NCBI RefSeq assembly: GCF_001636405.1
Contig: NZ_KV440950.1
Span: 953,712 to 1,017,711 of the forward strand
DNA length: 64,000 bases
Source: Peribacillus frigoritolerans
Lineage (GTDB): Bacteria; Bacillota; Bacilli; Bacillales; DSM-1321
Reading direction: 5' to 3'
In this document: piece by piece, positions 25,551-34,061 of the stretch
Position numbering within the stretch: the first letter of the stretch is position 1
How the letters are laid out: the number at the start of each line of letters is the position of its first letter
Translations under genes and position numbers: made by a program
The notes under the pieces: generated by a model
What the model saw: the letters and a program-made list of their open reading frames with translations, nothing else
Database searches by the model: none
Told to the model about the DNA's origin: nothing

Positions 25551-25637
25551 TTGTTTTATTTAGATAGAATCCTTTTGTCTACAAACTAGATAATTTTGTT
25601 TGCCGTCAGTCTTTTTTTTGGTTTATAAATTGGGAAC

Positions 25638-25754
25638 GTTGATTTCCACTCCAGGCACTCGGTTTCCGCGGGCGGGAGCCTCCTCGGCACGCCTACGAGG
25701 TCTCCAATGCCACGCTTTTCCCGCAGGAGTCTCGTACACCCGCTCCAATCAACT
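25638..25754 (-). repeat. Family A repeat, copy A3
   Basis: A 117-bp core in the same orientation as A1 and A2, completing a head-to-tail triplet with a period of about 190-210 bp. The apparent reading frames here are translations of the repeat. Confidence 0.85.
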
Positions 25755-25770
25755 TTGTGTTTTAAAAGAA

Positions 25771-26640
25771 AAAACTACAGGCTGCTCTATTCGGAACCAA
25801 GTTTGAGACTAGTTTACCCTTTAAGTTTTTTTCACCTGTAATCCTCATTGGATGGAAGAAATATGCGACACTCCAGCCGAAATACTGTCTAGCCGAGATC
25901 CCGTAGGCGCTTACGCCGAGGAGGCTTGGCAGACAGTCGGCGGAAAGGGAGCGGATTTCTGAAATCAGCTGGAATGTTTTCTAGAACAAACTGCAGGCTG
26001 GTCTATTCGGAACGAAGTATTAGACTAGTTTATCCTTTAAGTTTTTCACCTATAATCCTCATAGGATGGAAGAAATATGCGACACTCCAGCCGAAATACT
26101 GTCTAGCCGAGACCCCGCAGGCGCTCGCTTTGATGCGGCTTAGCAGACAGTCGGCGGAGGGAAGCGGAATTCTAAAATCAGCTGGAATGTTTTCTAGAAC
26201 AAACTGCAGGCTGGTCTATTCGGAACCAAGTATTAGACTAGTTTATCCTTTAAGTTTTTTTCACCTGTAATCTCATTGGATGGAAGAAATATGCGACACT
26301 CCAGCCGAAAATACTGTCTAGCCGAGACCCCACAGGCGCCACGCCGAGGAGGCTTGGCAGACAGTCGGCGGAAAGGGAGCGGATTTCTGAAATCAGCTGG
26401 AATGTTTTCTCGAAAAAACTGCAGGCTGGTCTATTTCCAACCAAGTTTAAGATTAGGTTATCCTTTAAGTTTTTTTCACCTGTAATCCTCATAGGATGGA
26501 AGAAATATGCGACACTCCTGCCGAAATACTGTCTAGCCGAGACCCCACAGGCGCTTACGCCGAGGAGGCTTGGCAGGCAGTCGGCGGAAAGGGAGCGGAT
26601 TTCTGGAATCAGCTGGAACGTTTTTTAAAAAAACTGCAGA
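25771..26640 (+). repeat. Family B tandem array, four units of about 215 bp
   Basis: The marker GGATGGAAGAAATATGCGAC recurs at 25850, 26064, about 26278 and 26494, giving a period of about 215 bp. Each unit contains a long stem: GCCGA...ACTGTCTAGCC on the left, GGC-AGACAGTCGGC on the right, with an inner GGCG-CTTA-CGCC hairpin in most. It ends with GAAATCAGCTGGAA. Open frames of 69-114 codons across the array track the repeat period and are not genes. The whole 25132-26781 gap contains only families A and B. Confidence 0.88.
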
Positions 26641-26665
26641 CAAATTCGGATTTCTCTGGAGTCTG

Positions 26666-26721
26666 AAAGAAACAGAGGTTTCTTTACAATCGTTATAAAA
26701 TAAACTATTGTAAAGAAAACC
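26666..26721 (+). other. Two mutually exclusive hairpins before the GntR gene
   Basis: The arm GGTTTCTTTACAAT (26677-26690) can pair backward with AAAGAAAC (26666-26673) to make a terminator-like stem. It can also pair forward with ATTGTAAAGAAAACC (26707-26721) in a 14-bp stem with one bulge. The layout resembles an attenuator, or an extended operator for the GntR protein that starts 61 bases later. Confidence 0.5.
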
Positions 26722-26781
26722 TATCATTCAGTCTAAATTATTGTTCTAAATCATTATGTATAGAGGAAGGTATATGGAAAT

Positions 26782-27480
26782 ATGGGTGTAAAGTATAGAA
26801 TGGTCGTAGAACAAATGGAGAAAGAAATATTAGATGGAAAATATACATTAAATACTAAGTTACCTACTGAAGAAGAGTTGATGAAGAAGTTCGATGTCAG
26901 CAGGAACACCATTAGAAAAGCAATCAACATATTGGTTGAGCAGGGTTATCTCTATCAAGTGCAAGGAAGCGGCATATTCCTAAGGGAATTTACCAGACCG
27001 GGCTGCATTTCGATGAGGGATATGGGTGGCTTAACCAAAGTGTTTCCCAATGATGAAATGAAAAGTAAAGTGTTGAAGTTAGAGTTAATAGAAGCCGATG
27101 AAAAATTGGCCAAACAAATGAAGTGCAATGTAAAAACCAAAATCTATAACCTGAAAAGGGTTAGATATTTAAATGGTCAACCCATTGTAATAGAAGAGTC
27201 CTTTTTCAATAAAGACATCATCCCCATCATAAATAAAGAAATCGCAAATGGTTCCATTTATGAATATATAGTCGAAGATTTGAAGTTGAATATCGGGTTT
27301 GCGGATAAAATCATTTCGTGTGAAAAACTTAATGACGATGATGCTGGGCTTTTGGACTTGCAGCCAGGTGATCCGACTTTAATCGTTGAAAGTACGGTCT
27401 TTTTAAAAGCGGGAGCCGTTTTTGATTTATCAATCGAGAAATATAATTACACTTCAGCCAAATTATTAACATTGACTTAA
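26782..27480 (+). CDS. GntR-family regulator with UTRA sensor domain
   Basis: A 232-residue HutC-subfamily regulator. The winged helix (residues 1-70: TKLPTEEELMKKFDVSRNTIRKAINILVEQGYLYQVQGSGIFL) is canonical. The UTRA domain (about 90-230: VRYLNGQPIVIEESFFN, IYEYI, LLDLQPGDPTLIVEST) senses a sugar phosphate or similar small molecule. No sugar operon adjoins, so targets are distant or lost. It stands alone between the repeat island and a terminator. The hairpins upstream may be its own control region. Confidence 0.88.
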   Translation: MGVKYRMVVEQMEKEILDGKYTLNTKLPTEEELMKKFDVSRNTIRKAINILVEQGYLYQVQGSGIFLREFTRPGCISMRDMGGLTKVFPNDEMKSKVLKLELIEADEKLAKQMKCNVKTKIYNLKRVRYLNGQPIVIEESFFNKDIIPIINKEIANGSIYEYIVEDLKLNIGFADKIISCEKLNDDDAGLLDLQPGDPTLIVESTVFLKAGAVFDLSIEKYNYTSAKLLTLT

Positions 27481-27511
27481 AAAGTGCAGGGAAATTCTTG
27501 AATAAGCTTTT

Positions 27512-27549
27512 ACGGTGTGAATGGGAGATATCGATTCACACCGTTTTTT
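27512..27549. terminator. Terminator between gntR-like and convergent tetR
   Basis: A perfect 11-bp stem ACGGTGTGAAT (27512-27522) / ATTCACACCGT (27534-27544) is followed by T6. Confidence 0.9.
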
Positions 27550-27555
27550 CTTCAT

Positions 27556-28143
27556 TCATTTCTCTTTTTCCCCAACGATCCCATAAAACAAAATCTTCAT
27601 AATATCCTCAGTCAAAGGCAGGATGCTTTGATAAACCTCTTCCCGTTGGATATATTCATTCATTGCTTTTATATAAAATAAAATCGCTTCATTAGATAAG
27701 TTCGGATCAACATATCCTTGTTCCTTCCCCTGGTTAAACAGATCGATAAAGCGGGGCAGGGCCTTTTCTGTATATATTTTTTCCATATAGTTGATTCCGG
27801 AAGAATATTCCTTCATTAAATATTGATAAAAATCTTCATGAATTTGTTTGGCTGTTTCCTTCTTCGTGAACATGAGCTGCTTTATTTTTTCAGGGAAGGC
27901 GATGTTGCTGGCCAGTATTTGTTCAAATTCATCCAATGCCTTATCTGTATAATAAACAAAAACCTCATGAATTAGATTATGTTTGCTTTCGAAGTAATTA
28001 TATATCGTTACTTGAGATACATTTGCTTTTTTTGCTATTTCCCCAATCGAAATCTTTTGGACACCATACTCCATGAATAAAGCTAAGGCAGCCTCCAATA
28101 TATTCAATTTTTTTTGTTCCCTGCGTCGTTGAAATCCGTCCAT
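27556..28143 (-). CDS. TetR-family repressor of the second ABC exporter
   Basis: A 195-residue TetR/AcrR protein. The HTH MEYGVQKISIGEIAKKANVSQVTIYNYFESKHNLIHEV (about 24-60) is clear. The C-terminal domain is unassigned. It is divergent from an ABC ATPase/permease pair. The 152-bp spacer holds a promoter flanked by AGTTCATAA and TTATGAACT, which fits repression of the exporter by this protein. Confidence 0.88.
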   Translation of the reverse strand: MDGFQRRREQKKLNILEAALALFMEYGVQKISIGEIAKKANVSQVTIYNYFESKHNLIHEVFVYYTDKALDEFEQILASNIAFPEKIKQLMFTKKETAKQIHEDFYQYLMKEYSSGINYMEKIYTEKALPRFIDLFNQGKEQGYVDPNLSNEAILFYIKAMNEYIQREEVYQSILPLTEDIMKILFYGIVGEKEK

Positions 28144-28196
28144 TGTTTCACCTCAATCTTAGTTTAATTAAAAATATGTAATAGAACAATTAAATA

Positions 28197-28243
28197 AGTT
28201 CATAAACTATTGTCAGGAATTCTTCTTTTGTATATTATGAACT
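28197..28243 (+). promoter_or_regulatory. Exporter promoter between inverted TetR half-sites
   Basis: -35 TTGTCA (28210-28215) and -10 TATTAT (28233-28238) are spaced 17 bp. AGTTCATAA (28197-28205) and its inverse TTATGAACT (28235-28243) bracket them. Confidence 0.55.
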
Positions 28244-28295
28244 AAATCAATTAAAATATTTCATATTTTTTCAATGAGGAAGAGGTGGATGAGGA

Positions 28296-29213
28296 ATGTC
28301 AGTATTGAAAACAACGGATTTAACGAAAAAGTTTGGAAAGTTCACCGCTTTAAATGGTGTGAACATTGAAGTGAATAAAGGGGAGGTATTTGGATTCATC
28401 GGTCCTAATGGTGCTGGAAAATCAACAACGATCCGTGTGCTGCTCGGGATTTTAAAAGCGACGGATGGGGAAGCGAAGATTTTTGGCAAGGATGCATGGA
28501 AAGATGCGGTTGAAATTCACAAGCGAATCGCGTATGTTCCGGGAGATGTGAACCTATGGCCCAACTTAACTGGCGGGGAAGTTATTGATCTATTTGTTGA
28601 ATTACGCGGGACGAACAATAAAAGCAGACGCGAAGAACTAATAAAAAAATTCGATTTGGATCCTTCCAAGAAATGTGGAACATATTCAAAGGGTAACAGG
28701 CAAAAGGTTGCTTTGATTGCTGCTTTCTCATCTGATGCCGACCTTTATATATTGGATGAACCAACATCAGGTCTAGATCCATTGATGGAAAGGGTTTTCC
28801 AGGAATGTGTGATGGACGCGAAAAATGAAGGAAAAAGCATATTGCTTTCCAGTCACATTCTTTCTGAAGTGGAAAGGTTATGCGATAAAGTGGGCATCAT
28901 TCGGCAAGGGCAAATAATTGAAACGGGAACATTGGATGAGTTACGTCATTTAACGAGAACAAGCTTGCTTGTCGAAACGAAGCAGCCTATTCCTGCTTTA
29001 GGGAATGTAAACGGTGTTCGGGATATCGTGATGAAAGACCAGGCACTTTCATTCCAAGTGGATACAGATGAGTTGGATAATGTCATGAAGTATATAAGCC
29101 AGTTTGGAATTGTGAAATTGGAAAGCGCGCCGCCTACATTGGAAGATTTATTCATGAGCCATTATGAAGGTGTAGGGAAGACTTCAGATTCTGGGGCGGG
29201 AGGTGCGTTATAA
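28296..29213 (+). CDS. ABC transporter ATP-binding protein (antibiotic-export type)
   Basis: A 305-residue ATPase: Walker A GPNGAGKST near 36-44, a degenerate signature YSKGNRQKVAL in place of SGGQ, Walker B LYILDEPTSGLD, and switch His in LLSSHILSEVERL. The C-terminal extension (220-305) is typical of drug and bacitracin-exporter subunits. An AGGAAGAGGTGGATGAGG stretch supplies the SD. Its stop overlaps the permease start by one base. It is probably TetR-regulated from the divergent gene. Confidence 0.92.
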   Translation: MSVLKTTDLTKKFGKFTALNGVNIEVNKGEVFGFIGPNGAGKSTTIRVLLGILKATDGEAKIFGKDAWKDAVEIHKRIAYVPGDVNLWPNLTGGEVIDLFVELRGTNNKSRREELIKKFDLDPSKKCGTYSKGNRQKVALIAAFSSDADLYILDEPTSGLDPLMERVFQECVMDAKNEGKSILLSSHILSEVERLCDKVGIIRQGQIIETGTLDELRHLTRTSLLVETKQPIPALGNVNGVRDIVMKDQALSFQVDTDELDNVMKYISQFGIVKLESAPPTLEDLFMSHYEGVGKTSDSGAGGAL

Positions 29214-30817
29214 TGGCGAACCAGTCCTATCATAATACAGGGAGACTCTCCCGATTCATCGTCCGGCAAGATCGGATTCGGATCCCTGTTTGGATCATTT
29301 CCTTATCCGTCCTTTCCTTTATGGTTGCGATGGCATTCACCGATCTGTACCCGACTGGGCTAGAAAGGCAAACCATTGCAGAAACGATGAAGAACCCTGC
29401 AATGACAGCGATGGTGGGGAAAGGTTATGGCCTGGATGACTATACAAACGGAGCGATGATGGCGCATCAAATGTTACTGTTAACCGCTATGGCTGTGGGG
29501 ATAATGAGTATTTTACTTGTTACACGCCATACACGCGCAGATGAAGAGGACGGCCGTATCGAAATGATCCGTTCTTTGCCGGCTGGACGATTGGCTAATT
29601 TATATGCAACCATTTCCGTATCGTTTGGAACGAATGCGTTGATCGCGATAATAATCGGTTTCGGGTTGTATGCTCTGGGAATAGAAAGCATGGATTTGGA
29701 AGGTTCCCTTATGTATGGAGCTGCTTTAGGGGCAACCGGTATTTTCTTCTCGGCAATAACGGCATTATTTGCCCAGCTTACCGAGAGTGCTCGAGGTACG
29801 ATGGGTTACTCCATCACTGTATTGCTTCTCTCCTATCTTATTCGGGCGATAGGGGATGTCAGCAATGAAACACTTTCCTGGTTTTCACCATTGGGTTGGG
29901 TTTTAGGTTCAGAAGTATATGTGAATAATTATTGGTGGCCAATCATCCTTACGATCGGTGCGGCAATCATTTTGGTTGCCTTATCTCTATATTTGAATGC
30001 CATCCGTGATTTGGAAGCTGGATTCATTCCGGCTAAGCCCGGCCGGAAATATGCTTCATCGTTTTTAAAAAGTCCGCTTGGTCTCGCGCTGAGGCTTCAG
30101 CGTACAGGATTGATCGCCTGGGCAGCCGGGATGTTCATTTTAGGAGCATCTTACGGTTCCGTTTTAGGTGATTTGGAATCCTTTTTTACAAAAAATGAAA
30201 TGATGGCCGAACTATTGGCGCCCGTTGAAGGCTATTCGCTGACAGAACAGTTCTTGACAATGTTGATGTCAGTCATCGCCATGATATGCACCATCCCGCC
30301 TTTAATGGCAATGTTAAAGCTTAAAGGGGAAGAAAAAAAGAACCATACTGAACATTTACTGAGCCGCGCTGTTTCCCGTACAAGGCTTATGGGCAGCTAT
30401 CTTATCATCTCCGTTATTGGCGGTTTTCTCATGCTTGCGCTTGCTGACATCGGTCTTTGGGCAGTCGGGAATTCCGTGATGGATGAAGGGGTTGCTTTCG
30501 GCACTATATTTAGTGCAGCGATGGTCTACCTGCCTGCGATGTGGATCATGATTGGTATCGCCGTGCTGTTTACTGGATTTGCACCAAAATTATCCGGTTT
30601 GACTTGGCTTTACTTGACCTACTCAATCTTAGTCGTTTATTTAGGGGGAATGCTTCAATTCCCGGAATGGATGGCAAAACTAACGCCATTTGGCCATATT
30701 CCGAAACTTCCTGTTGAAGATATGGACTTCATGAAAGTATTCATGCTTACAATCATAGCTATCTTATTACTGGCTGCAGGCTTTCTCGGATATAACAAAC
30801 GGGATATCCGCGGTTGA
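29213..30817 (+). CDS. ABC exporter permease (polyketide-antibiotic exporter type)
   Basis: A 534-residue permease with about 12 membrane segments in two halves. The pattern (ARTADEEDGRIEMIRSLPAGR-like cytosolic loop, here TRHTRADEEDGRIEMIRSLPAGRL in overlapping parts, then LAGF/EAGFIPAKPGRKYASS in mid-protein and a repeated LLSRAVSRTRL loop) fits the COG3559-type exporter family named for polyketide antibiotics. It pairs with the ATPase directly upstream (TAATG overlap). The real substrate is unknown. Confidence 0.88.
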   Translation: MANQSYHNTGRLSRFIVRQDRIRIPVWIISLSVLSFMVAMAFTDLYPTGLERQTIAETMKNPAMTAMVGKGYGLDDYTNGAMMAHQMLLLTAMAVGIMSILLVTRHTRADEEDGRIEMIRSLPAGRLANLYATISVSFGTNALIAIIIGFGLYALGIESMDLEGSLMYGAALGATGIFFSAITALFAQLTESARGTMGYSITVLLLSYLIRAIGDVSNETLSWFSPLGWVLGSEVYVNNYWWPIILTIGAAIILVALSLYLNAIRDLEAGFIPAKPGRKYASSFLKSPLGLALRLQRTGLIAWAAGMFILGASYGSVLGDLESFFTKNEMMAELLAPVEGYSLTEQFLTMLMSVIAMICTIPPLMAMLKLKGEEKKNHTEHLLSRAVSRTRLMGSYLIISVIGGFLMLALADIGLWAVGNSVMDEGVAFGTIFSAAMVYLPAMWIMIGIAVLFTGFAPKLSGLTWLYLTYSILVVYLGGMLQFPEWMAKLTPFGHIPKLPVEDMDFMKVFMLTIIAILLLAAGFLGYNKRDIRG

Positions 30818-30847
30818 TGGTTCGACTATGATTCTATTATTCCTGAA

Positions 30848-30892
30848 AAAAGCCTGATTTCTCGTTGTTTTAATGAGAGATCAGGCTTTTAT
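30848..30892. terminator. Terminator between exporter operon and convergent TSUP gene
   Basis: A 16-bp stem with one non-Watson-Crick pair (30848-30863 / 30875-30890), A-rich before and T-rich after, so usable in both directions. Confidence 0.9.
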
Positions 30893-30898
30893 TGGTTA

Positions 30899-31648
30899 TC
30901 AGTCATGGGGAATCAATAATAGTACACCTAGTGCCATGATGATGAAGAATAAATAACTTTCGAATTTCTTCGCGGGAATTCGCTTATTCATGAAGATTCC
31001 GAGACCTGTCGCAAGTAATATGGCTGGAATGGAATAAGCGTAAAGAATAAGTGAATCGGCTGTCCAAAGTCCGCCTAGCGCATGACCTGTCACGACCAGG
31101 ATACCGGATATCAGGAAATGGGCTTGCAATGTTCCGCGGAATCGATCTGGATTCCATCTTCGCAAAGTTCCATAGACGACGACCGGCACCCCGTTAAAGT
31201 TATAGGCGCTGCCAAGGGCTCCCGACGCAAAACCGAAGGGCCATACCCAGCCCTTCGAGTTAAGTAATGGTTTATCCACAGCCTGAAAAAGTCTTTGCTT
31301 TAGAAGAGAATATCCCCCATATGCAATCAAAAAAACACCCAGTGCAGAAGTGATGATCATAGAAGGTGCGTAATGGAGCAAAGCCAGGCCGGCTGGTATG
31401 CCGATCACCGTTGAAGCCGCCAGCCTGATTAATACCGAGCGTTCGATATGCCGCCATCCGCTAACGACGGTTAGTGAAGCGACGGTAAGACCAGCCAATC
31501 CAATCAGGGAAACCGAAGTATTAAGCGGTATATGAAGTAAGGCAAGCAGAGGCATGCTGACAATCGCTTCACCGAACCCGAACATCGTCCGCATCAAGGC
31601 GCCGATAAAGACTGCCGCCACCACCAATATGATGCTGCTGATCGTCAT
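30899..31648 (-). CDS. TSUP-family (TauE/SafE) anion permease
   Basis: A 249-residue membrane protein with about eight helices. It has the duplicated TSUP signature: GFGEAIVSMPLLALL near the N-terminus and GFASGALGSAYNFNGVPVVVYG in the second half. Members export or import sulfite, sulfonates or other organic anions. The open frame extends 26 codons upstream, but ATG 31648 has AGGAGGTG just before it. An extended -10, TGGTATAAT on the minus strand near 31690, is the likely promoter. It is monocistronic. Substrate is unknown. Confidence 0.87.
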   Translation of the reverse strand: MTISSIILVVAAVFIGALMRTMFGFGEAIVSMPLLALLHIPLNTSVSLIGLAGLTVASLTVVSGWRHIERSVLIRLAASTVIGIPAGLALLHYAPSMIITSALGVFLIAYGGYSLLKQRLFQAVDKPLLNSKGWVWPFGFASGALGSAYNFNGVPVVVYGTLRRWNPDRFRGTLQAHFLISGILVVTGHALGGLWTADSLILYAYSIPAILLATGLGIFMNKRIPAKKFESYLFFIIMALGVLLLIPHD

Positions 31649-32172
31649 TCGTTCACCTCCTAAAAGCACAATAACCCTTCTATAATTATACCATACCAAT
31701 CCAGTTTTAGACCGAGGTAACCGCACTTAAAAACGGGTTATTTAAGACCCTTTACACTCTTTTTAAAGCGTTTGATTAACTATTTAATGGAGAGGTACAC
31801 ACCCTTTGTTTTTGTTGTCTATGAGTCGAAAATGAGGCTGGGAAGGAGGGGGTATATCTTGAGGTGTTAATATATTTTGATGTGAGGGTTTTCTAACAGA
31901 TTAATAGAGGTAGCGCAGAATCGTTTGTTAAATTAAAAAGTTTCCTAAAGTATTGGGGGATTTGCTTTAACTCTTGTTCCTCTACTGTAATCACTCCCTG
32001 GTTTTTCTCAATAAAGAATCCGGGCTCACATTGGGAAGCAAAAATGATGCGTGTTTTTAGAGTATTCCCTATATTAGAATATCTTTTTCTACTAAAAATC
32101 AATTGTATTTTTATAGAAAAATTGTTATTGTTAACTTTAACTTATAAAATATGGGAAAAGGGGAAAGTTATA
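31649..32172. other. Gene-free gap, increasingly AT-rich
   Basis: Apart from the TSUP promoter near 31685-31700, no gene or strong structure is recognised. From about 32040 the sequence becomes very AT-rich, marking entry into the island with the secreted protein. Confidence 0.45.
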
Positions 32173-32916
32173 TTGAAAAAGATTAAAAGAGTATTAGTTT
32201 TAGTTTTAGCATTAACATTAACATTTATCTTTGTCACTCCAGAATCTAACACAAAAGCAGCAGAAACAAAAAGCAATCCTTTAGAATCACCAGAATCATA
32301 CATTGATTATTTGAATCAATTTAAGAAACAAACTCAAACTCGAACTTTTAGTACAAATACTACTGATACTGATGATGAGAATGTCGAAGAAATAATTGAT
32401 CAATTTAGTCAACTTTCATCTGAAAAACAAGAACTATTTTTAGATATTTTATCTAATACAGAATTAATGGCATTAGTGTATGCTGGAGAATCAGATGAAT
32501 TAGGTGAATATGCCGAGTATATTCAATGGACTGAATCAGATGAAACTCCATTAATTTCTACTTTCGCATCAACTAAAACTAAAACAATTAGTCATACTGG
32601 AACTTTAGGAGTTTTAGGAGTCCCTATTACAAAATATAAAATCACAGGAAAATATAATTATACTTCTAGTGGTGCTACATCAGCCCTTTCAACTAAAGGA
32701 GAAGTAGTCTATCATTATAATCCAACCATCGCTACAGATTTAACTTATTATGGTGGTTATATCAATAATAAAAAATATTACGGAGAGGTAACTTTTTATT
32801 ATAAAGTTGGAGTAGGATCGCTTGGTATTGTACAAATAGGAAATGTTTATCTTAAAGTATCAGGAAATCATCTAGGAAAACTCTCAGGTAGTATAAAAAC
32901 TTCTGTAAAAAAATAA
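32173..32916 (+). CDS. Secreted protein of unknown function
   Basis: A 247-residue exported protein. The start is TTG 32173, preceded by AAAAGGGGAAAG. Upstream codons are AT-rich leader. The N-terminus is a clear Sec signal peptide (KKIKRVL, a hydrophobic LVLVLALTLTFIFV stretch, then TKAAE as likely cleavage region). A Gln/Thr/Asp-rich segment (50-110) follows, then a C-terminal domain (about 145-247) rich in Gly, Tyr, Thr and beta-branched residues, with TGTLGVLGVPITKYKITG and LGKLSGSIK ending. No cysteine is present and no family is recognised. The codon use is distinctly AT-rich (TTA, ATT, AAA) against neighbours, suggesting acquisition. A small membrane-peptide gene follows. Confidence 0.75.
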   Translation: MKKIKRVLVLVLALTLTFIFVTPESNTKAAETKSNPLESPESYIDYLNQFKKQTQTRTFSTNTTDTDDENVEEIIDQFSQLSSEKQELFLDILSNTELMALVYAGESDELGEYAEYIQWTESDETPLISTFASTKTKTISHTGTLGVLGVPITKYKITGKYNYTSSGATSALSTKGEVVYHYNPTIATDLTYYGGYINNKKYYGEVTFYYKVGVGSLGIVQIGNVYLKVSGNHLGKLSGSIKTSVKK

Positions 32917-32940
32917 ATTTCACATATAGTAGGTGATTAT

Positions 32941-33030
32941 ATGAAAACTTGGAAGAAAATACTTATTAGTGTAGTATCAATTCTAATAATCTCTATGATA
33001 ATTGGAATTATAAGCTTTTATTCAATTTAA
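32941..33030 (+). CDS. 29-residue single-span membrane peptide
   Basis: The frame MKTWKKILISVVSILIISM... starts 24 bases after the secreted-protein stop, with TAGGTG before ATG. Three Lys, then an unbroken hydrophobic stretch to the end, make it a probable membrane peptide. A 14-bp terminator follows at 33049-33090, so the two genes form one unit. An immunity or toxin role is conceivable but unproven. Confidence 0.55.
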   Translation: MKTWKKILISVVSILIISMIIGIISFYSI

Positions 33031-33048
33031 AGTTTAATCTGCTAACCA

Positions 33049-33088
33049 AAACAAAGACCATCATTATAAGATGGTCTTTGTTTATTGT
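33049..33088 (+). terminator. Terminator of the secreted-protein unit
   Basis: A perfect 14-bp stem AAACAAAGACCATC (33049-33062) / GATGGTCTTTGTTT (33070-33083), loop 7. Confidence 0.9.
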
Positions 33089-33416
33089 GTGCCCAGCAGG
33101 GGTACACATTAAACGCCAAATCCTTTGATAGAGGTGAGTCCTTAAATAACAGAAGAGAAAAAAAGGTAAAAGTGAAAGACAATAAGCCCCTTGGCTACAA
33201 GTGGTTTATTTTGGTGTAACTGCGTACAATATCGCTAAGTTTCATCGAAAAAAAACAATGAAAAAGTAAAATTAATAAAATAGGGGGACATGAAAGGGAC
33301 ATTGATGGTTTTATTAAGGGAGTTTTCATGTACCCACAAAAACACTAGGCTTTGCCTAGTTCAACAACTTAGTTGGGGACAGTTTTTCCTTATGCTCTTT
33401 CTTCCACCAATACCTT

Positions 33417-33455
33417 TAAGTTATGACACTTTCCATTTAGATAAATCAAGTAATT
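33417..33455 (+). repeat. 39-bp direct repeat, left copy
   Basis: TTAAGTTATGACACTTTCC and the next 20 bases recur at 34062-34100 with one mismatch. The two copies are 645 bp apart. The 33091-33476 stretch holds no supported gene; a 7-bp palindrome ACTAGGC-TTT-GCCTAGT is at 33344-33360. Confidence 0.75.
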
Positions 33456-33475
33456 GGCTGAAGAAACAAAGGCAC

Positions 33476-33520
33476 AAAAAAAGGAAGAAGGACTTTTGTA
33501 GTCCCCCTTCCTTTTTTCGC
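33476..33520 (-). terminator. Terminator of the 38-residue membrane peptide gene
   Basis: AAAAAGGAAG...GGAC pairs with GTCC...CTTCCTTTTTT across a short loop. On the minus strand it lies 2 bases after the stop of the gene at 33522-33638. Confidence 0.8.
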
Positions 33521-33521
33521 T

Positions 33522-33638
33522 TTACTTTTTTGAAATTTTTCTTAATAAATATAAAGCGTATATGATAGCTGGTATAGCTCCAATCATTAAAATCATGTTT
33601 ATTAAACCAAATATAAAATAAGAAGGCGATACATTCAT
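33522..33638 (-). CDS. 38-residue hydrophobic membrane peptide
   Basis: On the minus strand ATG 33638 opens a 38-codon frame, MNVSPSYFIFGLINMILM continuing to ...YLLRKISKK. It has one long hydrophobic span and a positively charged C-terminus. A strong terminator follows directly. The SD is weak (AATAGGG, about 12 bases away). The charged tail and exact terminator position favour a real small gene. No function is assigned. Confidence 0.5.
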   Translation of the reverse strand: MNVSPSYFIFGLINMILMIGAIPAIIYALYLLRKISKK

Positions 33639-34061
33639 TTTAATTCAAAACCCTATTAATTTTAATTTTTATATGTGTATTATTCATTTGAAAAATTCCC
33701 CTTATTTAGTAAATTAATTATGTACTAGCAAATTATAAACTAATTTAACTATCAATTGTACATATTTTCCCACTAATTAGGAATGCAGTCCTTAAAATGT
33801 TTATTTACAACAAAAATTACTTTAATTGATTAAGTTGAATGTCAGATAAATTACACTCAGCATTGAACAAAATCCTGCAAATGAAAGAAACGCATAAGTT
33901 AGAGTACCTACTACCCCTATTGACGTTAACACCACAGCACTTGCCATTACCCTCAACACGTACAATGCAGGATGCAACTCACTACCTCAATAGAATGAGT
34001 GAATTAGAGATTAGATTAAGGATTAGAGTCAGGAACCTACGTGGGCCGATGTTAACCTCCG

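Noticed and set aside
25382-25806. Open frames of 61 and 68 codons
   Set aside because: They are translations of family A repeats A2 and A3, have no SD, and similar peptides arise from every copy.
25926-26492. Open frames of 69-114 codons on both strands
   Set aside because: They follow the 215-bp period of the family B array; the repeated peptide comes from the repeat and is not a gene product.
33290-33565. 91-codon frame
   Set aside because: No SD, crosses a direct repeat and a terminator, and has no protein-like composition.
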